Shown here: one piece after another, positions 60,201 through 64,000 of the stretch
Layout: every line of letters starts with the position of its first letter
How positions within the stretch are numbered: position 1 is the first letter of the stretch
DNA from: DASRQK01 sp040392005
Lineage (GTDB): Bacteria > Bacteroidota > Bacteroidia > Sphingobacteriales > Sphingobacteriaceae
Length of the DNA: 64,000 nt
Direction of reading: 5' to 3'
Assembly: GCA_040392005.1 (NCBI GenBank)
Contig: JBEBWT010000008.1
Coordinates: forward strand, 1 to 64,000
Notes under the pieces: model-generated
What the model was told of the DNA's origin: nothing
What the model saw: the letters and a program-made list of their open reading frames with translations, nothing else
Database searches by the model: none
Made by a program: the position numbers and the translations under genes

Positions 60201-60943
60201 TGATCAGGGAATATAACCTGATGATTGCCGAACTGGAACAAAGTGCCCAGAAGATTATGGAATCGGAACGTGAGTCCGCCTGGAAAGAGATGGCCAAGCA
60301 GGTGGCGCACGAGATCAAGAATCCGCTGACTCCCCTGAAACTGGGAATGCAGCAACTGGAGCGCTCCTGGAAGGATCGGGATCCGGAATTTGATCAGCGT
60401 TTCAAACGATTTAACGAATCCTTTATCGAACAGATTGATAGCCTGACACACATTGCCAAAGAATTTTCAGATTTTGCCAAAATGCCGGATGCACAGTTTG
60501 TAATATTTGACCTGATGGAAGTCCTCGATCATTCCGCAGGGGTATTTGACAGTTACAACAATGTGACCATCATGATTTCCGGCAGGGAAGAATCCGGACC
60601 CCTGTTTATTGAAGGTGATAAGGATCAGTTACTGAGGACATTTAACAATCTGATCAAGAATTCGATCGAAGCGGTAATCAACAAAAGGCGCTGCCAGATC
60701 CGGATCAATGTATCCACCCACAGAAAACGTGCTTTTATAGAAATCAGGGACAATGGGGAGGGAATTTCGTACGAAATGCGCAAGAAACTGTTCCAGCCCA
60801 ATTTTACTACCAAGAGTTCCGGGACAGGGCTGGGCCTGGCATTCGTAAAGCGTGCAGTTGAAGGAATGGGGGGGACCATCACGTATCAGACGACCATTGG
60901 TAAAGGGACCTCATTTTTTATTCAGCTTCCCCTGAAAGATTGA
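57206..60943 (+). CDS. Large multi-spanning NtrY-like sensor histidine kinase
   Basis: A 1245-residue protein beginning with TTG (no in-frame ATG nearby; a TATCTTGC promoter-like box lies nine bases before). Predicted layout: membrane helix 1 (about 9-28), a periplasmic region to about 220, a block of six to eight helices (about 222-480), a second periplasmic domain (about 485-705), further helices near 712, 775 and 945, a HAMP-like region, then HisKA with phospho-His in AHEIKNPLTPLKLGMQQLE near 1036 and an HATPase with NLIKNSIEAV, IEIRDNGEGIS and SSGTGLGLAFVKRAVEGMG. It must phosphorylate a response regulator, but none is adjacent. The signal is unknown. Confidence 0.88.
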   Translation: MNVRLSTVVKIRLLLVLLTVCFFVTAVTVRFTYDRNEILQREARKLEQNLRHKEEVIAAFVADAQWMEKLRSTSSTDRKYAEQIIAYLTDRHHILVYTYTGNDLQFWSSEKLMPEDFRGPSQPSLTLRLDNGWYHAIQHKEADFSAVFYIPIKAEYQRTNEYLRNRFSEDLIGTNHLDIADYSDRLVYNIRNQAGQFLFAVKLNANQFDNFYSDLELWMWFLGGLSTLLLVHLFCMVLANMGHGWLSVVLFGAILSGLRLAELTFNSNTSSFSIGIFNPQYYASSALFPNLGGFFINIALFTWFLGFIFIIRQKLKIHQIFKNIYGAVALLSLIAICLFAIAHFLSNTFHDLVNHSIINFDVTDILNLDLYSWVGIFALCLGMLGMLFAIAVASYLGKLTQLPARKFYGLQAGIFLLILGIMQLLGKPDIYFLLLSGLIFLISWFSRSGKRFTFAFGIWVLLLIATIASLKQSEFQRQKREETQKLAILKLEDVDDANALALFIDLEKEILADSAIRDYFRQPDPQSRDQVNEHLKTVYFSGYLSKYEFTADLYNAQLLPIGSSPRDKLSIYRDRVISGAIKVSENFYRSNSSFGNFEYFALFPIAVGDDFLGILLLDMQNRSFSQYVSYPGVLADSRLNLRQTEGIATYAFAFYRSGQLINQTGKYVYPVSDSVYFPLGIREFKKVGRDHGFSHMAYKPNQRTTIVLSKPQHGVWMQFAALSFFFLVFLVFFIVVSFLTWLITTLNENNFSFRNLRWNFSLLSNRTLYSTRIQLFIVAAVVFTLIIAGLITYWSVSSQFVEQQESTISKNAWEIAKGLESQILRNDVVIGQEDIEKFRVIAESNALDLNLYNTDGQLIYTTQPRIYDLKLISDYINPRALDHLGYYARSQYVQGENIGSLNYITAYTSIRNASYEPMAFLSLPNYMSQQEFDKNIGSLLNTLINIYALVILVLGLFAVFVANKITAPLLLVQRSLAKTKIGKQNEPIFWRRNDEIGSLIREYNLMIAELEQSAQKIMESERESAWKEMAKQVAHEIKNPLTPLKLGMQQLERSWKDRDPEFDQRFKRFNESFIEQIDSLTHIAKEFSDFAKMPDAQFVIFDLMEVLDHSAGVFDSYNNVTIMISGREESGPLFIEGDKDQLLRTFNNLIKNSIEAVINKRRCQIRINVSTHRKRAFIEIRDNGEGISYEMRKKLFQPNFTTKSSGTGLGLAFVKRAVEGMGGTITYQTTIGKGTSFFIQLPLKD

Positions 60944-60991
60944 CCCCGATTAAGAAGTTGTTGCAAAATCCTGGAGTGCTGCGGACAAGTA

Positions 60992-61987
60992 TCAGTTGAG
61001 TACGATGCTGCTTCTGCCCATCGTTGAATTGTCCGTATAGAGGACAATGGTATAGGTGCCTTTTTTGAATCCCTTTGGATCTACCCATTCCAGGGTGTAG
61101 GATTCGCCCTGGTTGGTAAAATCAATCGTGGTCTTGTCGGTGTATTGCATCGGGTTTCCTGACAATTCAAAAGACTGGTTCTCCATCGTTTTGAGATTGC
61201 CGTTCGGGTCGATGATGCGCATATAGATCGGAGTATTTCCTGTTTCCACCAGCGCATTATCCGCAATGGTAAAGACAATCCGGAAACGGTCCACTCTACG
61301 GGCCTTGTCATCCACATCTTCCTTGCTCCCCCTTCGTTCCCGGATCCCCATCACATTGATATTGGAGAGTTTGAGGACAGCTGCTGATCGGATCTGGTCC
61401 GATAATTCCAGGTTTTCTTCCTGCAATTCATTCAACTGCAGTTCTTTGGCAGTTACCTCTTTTGCCAGTGACTCATTCTCGGATAACAGAAGTGAATTGT
61501 GGGATTTGATCAGGACAAGTTCGTCCTTATACCGGATCACATCTTCTCTCAACCGGTCAATTTCCTGCTGGGCCTCGGTCAGTTCTATGCGCGTAAGGTT
61601 TTGCTGTCCCAATTTTTCCCGCAATTGGGCAATCAGAAAACGGACACTGTCTTCTGAGACTTGCAGTGACTGGCTGAGGTCCAGATTTTCACTGGTCAGC
61701 CGGTTCAATTCAGCTTCAATCCGATCGATTTCATCCTGCATATAAACCATTTCCGTACGGATACCATAGGCATGTTCTTCGGATGCCTGGTACTTGATAT
61801 AGAAATAAACGTTTGTAGCAAGCAGGGCTAAAATTGCCAGTATGAAAAAATATATTTTTGTGGTGTCACGTTTTGCAGGCACCTCTTCTGACTCCTCATC
61901 AGCGGAGAAATCTGCATCGTGATACGCCAACGGATCCACTTTCTGCATGAATACAACCTTTTCAGCTTTTCTTTCGGCTTTCTGCAT
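60992..61987 (-). CDS. Membrane-anchored coiled-coil protein of unknown function
   Basis: A 331-residue protein not recognised as a named family. An acidic cytoplasmic N-terminus (about 1-43) leads to one membrane helix (IYFFILAILALLATNVYFYI, about 44-63), then a long coiled coil (about 75-200, for example MQDEIDRIEAELNRLTSENL and LREDVIRYKDELVLIKSHNS). The C-terminal domain (about 205-331) is beta-rich: KLSNINVMGIRERRG, FRIVFTIADNALVE and KGTYTIVLYTDNSTMG. It could be a periplasmic spacer or scaffold. It converges on the kinase gene. Alternative start: MQKVDPLAYHD, 13 codons in. Confidence 0.7.
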   Translation of the reverse strand: MQKAERKAEKVVFMQKVDPLAYHDADFSADEESEEVPAKRDTTKIYFFILAILALLATNVYFYIKYQASEEHAYGIRTEMVYMQDEIDRIEAELNRLTSENLDLSQSLQVSEDSVRFLIAQLREKLGQQNLTRIELTEAQQEIDRLREDVIRYKDELVLIKSHNSLLLSENESLAKEVTAKELQLNELQEENLELSDQIRSAAVLKLSNINVMGIRERRGSKEDVDDKARRVDRFRIVFTIADNALVETGNTPIYMRIIDPNGNLKTMENQSFELSGNPMQYTDKTTIDFTNQGESYTLEWVDPKGFKKGTYTIVLYTDNSTMGRSSIVLN

Positions 61988-62127
61988 TAACTATTATTAT
62001 TCCACAATCTGCATTAAACCCCGAATACACACAATGAATCCGGGTTGAAATTTATCATCAGATTGTCAAACAAAAACTGTTCCATTCTATTTGGAATAAT
62101 TGAAGATTTACGCATAAAACAAGAGAA

Positions 62128-63276
62128 CTATTCAAAATAATTGAGCGGTTTGTACCCCCCGGCTTTGAGATATTCCTCCTTTTTCATCAGGTGCAGGTCA
62201 GATTCGACCATTTCTTTGATAAGGGCGGCCAGATCATATTTGGGTTCCCATCCCAGTTCTTTTTTTGCTTTGCTGGCATCCCCGATCAGGAGATCCACTT
62301 CTGTGGGCCTGAAATAATTTGGATCCACCTTTATGACGGTTTGGCCCAGACGCAGGTGGTCGCTTGCCACACCCGCATGGCGGAGCCGTTCTTCATCTAT
62401 ATCAATAATCACTCCCTTTTCCTGCAAATCCTTGCCGCTGAATTCCACCTCTACACCTATTTCTGCAAAGCTGTAACGCACAAAATCACGTACGGTGGTC
62501 GTCACGCCGGTAGCGATGACAAAATCTTCGGCTTTATCCTGCTGCAACATCAGCCACATGGCCTCCACATAATCTTTGGCATGTCCCCAGTCCCTTTGGG
62601 CGGATAAATTGCCCAGGTACATTTCGGATTGCAGTCCCAGTGCGATCCTGGCCACGGCACGGGTGATTTTCCTGGTTACAAAGGTTTCTCCGCGCACTGG
62701 GCTTTCATGATTGAAAAGAATACCATTGCAGGCATACAAACCGTAAGCCTCCCGGTAATTGACCGTGATCCAATAGGCATATAGTTTGGCAGCAGCATAT
62801 GGACTCCTCGGATAAAAGGGCGTACTTTCATTCTGGGGAACAGCCTGCACCAGTCCGTACAGCTCAGAAGTAGCCGCCTGGTAAAACCTGCATTTTTTCT
62901 GCATTCCCAATAGCCGGATGGCTTCCAGTATGCGAAGACAGCCCAGACCGTCCGCATTGGCAGTATATTCAGGCGTGTCAAAACTCACTTTTACATGACT
63001 CTGCGCCGCAAGATTATAGATTTCATCAGGCTGGGTCTCCTGAATGATCCGGATCAGATTCGTAGAATCGGTCAGATCCCCATAATGCAGGGTAAATTTG
63101 CGGTCCGGATGATGGGGATCCTGGTACAGATGATCGATGCGGTCCGTGTTGAACAAAGAACTGCGGCGTTTGAGGCCGTGGACACTATATCCCTTTTTCA
63201 ATAAAAATTCCGCCAGGTACGCTCCGTCCTGTCCCGTAATGCCCGTAATTAAAGCTGTCTTTTGTGCTGTTGCCAT
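62128..63276 (-). CDS. gmd: GDP-mannose 4,6-dehydratase
   Basis: A 382-residue extended SDR. The NADP motif LITGITGQDGAYLAEFLLKK is near residue 9, then KRRSSLFNTDRIDHLYQDPH near 36, and the catalytic YPRSPYAAAKLYAYW with Tyr and Lys near 155. It makes GDP-4-keto-6-deoxymannose, precursor of GDP-L-fucose and related sugars of surface polysaccharides. Its ATG overlaps the stop of rfbA by one base (TAATG), so it is translated from the same mRNA. Confidence 0.95.
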   Translation of the reverse strand: MATAQKTALITGITGQDGAYLAEFLLKKGYSVHGLKRRSSLFNTDRIDHLYQDPHHPDRKFTLHYGDLTDSTNLIRIIQETQPDEIYNLAAQSHVKVSFDTPEYTANADGLGCLRILEAIRLLGMQKKCRFYQAATSELYGLVQAVPQNESTPFYPRSPYAAAKLYAYWITVNYREAYGLYACNGILFNHESPVRGETFVTRKITRAVARIALGLQSEMYLGNLSAQRDWGHAKDYVEAMWLMLQQDKAEDFVIATGVTTTVRDFVRYSFAEIGVEVEFSGKDLQEKGVIIDIDEERLRHAGVASDHLRLGQTVIKVDPNYFRPTEVDLLIGDASKAKKELGWEPKYDLAALIKEMVESDLHLMKKEEYLKAGGYKPLNYFE

Positions 63277-64000
63277 TATTTTTCTTTCAAAACCGATCTG
63301 ATCAAGTATTGTCCGTAACCACTTTTAAAAAGTGGCTGTGCGATTTCCCGGAGTTGATCCGCGCCAATAAAATTCATCCTGTAAGCCACTTCCTCAATAC
63401 AGCCTATCTTCAGTCCCTGTCTTTCCTCGATCACCTGCACAAACTGTCCGGCCTGCATCAGGGAGGTAAAGGTGCCCGTGTCCAACCAGGCAATGCCCCT
63501 GCTGAACACACTTACTTTTAGTTTGTTCCGTTCAAGATATGTTTTGTTTATATCGGTGATTTCATATTCGCCCCTTGCGGAAGGCTGGATGGATTTAGCA
63601 ATCTGCACCACCTCATTATTGTAGAAATACAACCCGGGCACTGCATAATCGGATCGGGGTTTTTCGGGCTTTTCATCAATGGATTTTACCATGAAATTTT
63701 CATCAAAAGTGACCACGCCATAGCGCTCCGGGTCACTGACCGCATAGGCGAATACAATGCCTCCATCCGGATTTACACTGCTCTGCAATACTTTTGACAA
63801 CCCATCCCCGTAGAAAATGTTGTCGCCCAGTATCAAAGCCACCGGATCGTCCCCGATAAATTCTTCTCCGATCACAAAAGCCTGTGCGAGTCCGTTTGGT
63901 TCTACCTGCTCCGCATAAGAGAAGCGGCAGCCCAGTGCAGAGCCATCGCCCAATAGCCGCTGGAAACCGGGCAGGTCCCGGGGGGTGGAAATGATCAGTA
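63276..64000 (-). CDS. rfbA: Glucose-1-phosphate thymidylyltransferase, 5' partial
   Basis: The frame is open to the right edge of the window, so the N-terminal part with the nucleotide-binding motif is missing. The visible part reads LIISTPRDLPGFQRLLGDGS at the edge, then CRFSYAEQVEPNGLAQAFVI, DDPVALILGDNIFYGDGLSK, GVVTFDENFMVKSIDEKP and RGIAWLDTGTFTSLMQAGQF, which are RmlA family segments. It makes dTDP-glucose for dTDP-L-rhamnose. The C-terminus (SGYGQYLIRSVLKEK) is complete. With gmd it marks a surface-polysaccharide locus continuing to the right. Confidence 0.95.
   Translation of the reverse strand, partial: LIISTPRDLPGFQRLLGDGSALGCRFSYAEQVEPNGLAQAFVIGEEFIGDDPVALILGDNIFYGDGLSKVLQSSVNPDGGIVFAYAVSDPERYGVVTFDENFMVKSIDEKPEKPRSDYAVPGLYFYNNEVVQIAKSIQPSARGEYEITDINKTYLERNKLKVSVFSRGIAWLDTGTFTSLMQAGQFVQVIEERQGLKIGCIEEVAYRMNFIGADQLREIAQPLFKSGYGQYLIRSVLKEK

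Overview
The window is a chromosomal segment from a member of the Bacteroidota. Several things point there: a PorP/SprF protein beside a secreted adhesin with a type IX (type B) C-terminal sorting domain, many PorT-like outer-membrane barrels, an Hc1 histone-like protein, the Bacteroidota order of the division/cell-wall (dcw) cluster, and repeated promoter boxes of the form TTTG-N19-TAnnTTTG. I cannot place it below phylum; it looks like an environmental Saprospiria/Chitinophagia-type genome, but that is inference.

Layout. 1-3.3 kb: end of a FIVAR/Fn3 adhesin and its PorP/SprF partner. 3.4-4.8 kb: yqeY and a short-chain dehydrogenase. 4.85-7.6 kb: defence/addiction island with a RES/Xre toxin-antitoxin pair, a divergent AAA/DUF4143 ATPase and an orphan antitoxin-like protein. 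7.6-15.1 kb: an outer-membrane barrel, menG, a DUF423 protein, priA, pcm and a membrane-anchored MutS-like ATPase. 15.2-18.4 kb: lutB and aspS. 18.6-34.5 kb: the full dcw operon mraZ-rsmH-ftsL-ftsI-murE-mraY-murD-ftsW-murG/murC-ftsQ-ftsA-ftsZ, where murG and murC are one continuous reading frame. 34.7-44.2 kb: housekeeping genes (Hc1, sugar isomerase-like protein, response regulator, mscL, rpmH, rnpA, yidD, tsaB, ompH, gyrB, rpsT, trmH-type methylase, sucD). 44.3-50.2 kb: barrel protein, flavin monooxygenase-like protein, TacA/TacT-type toxin-antitoxin pair, msrA, an Abi_2 gene broken by one stop codon, and sdaA. 50.4-57.2 kb: GHL10 glycosidase-like lipid/wall enzyme, barrels, sdhCAB. 57.2-64 kb: a 1245-residue multi-spanning histidine kinase, a membrane-anchored coiled-coil protein, gmd and the 3' part of rfbA.

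Functionally, the centre of the window couples peptidoglycan precursor synthesis (MurE with a meso-diaminopimelate DNPR motif, MraY, MurD, MurG-MurC) to septum assembly (FtsL, FtsI, FtsW, FtsQ, FtsA, FtsZ). The regulatory DNA is unusually readable: three phased GTGGG repeats before mraZ (MraZ operator), a four-copy DnaA-box cluster between ftsA and ftsZ, a palindromic operator laid over the tacAT promoter, paired palindromes between the RES/Xre operon and the AAA ATPase, and several -7 boxes only 4-7 bases before the start codon, suggesting leaderless mRNAs. No CRISPR array, insertion sequence, tRNA or rRNA was seen. No gene-free stretch exceeds 300 bases.
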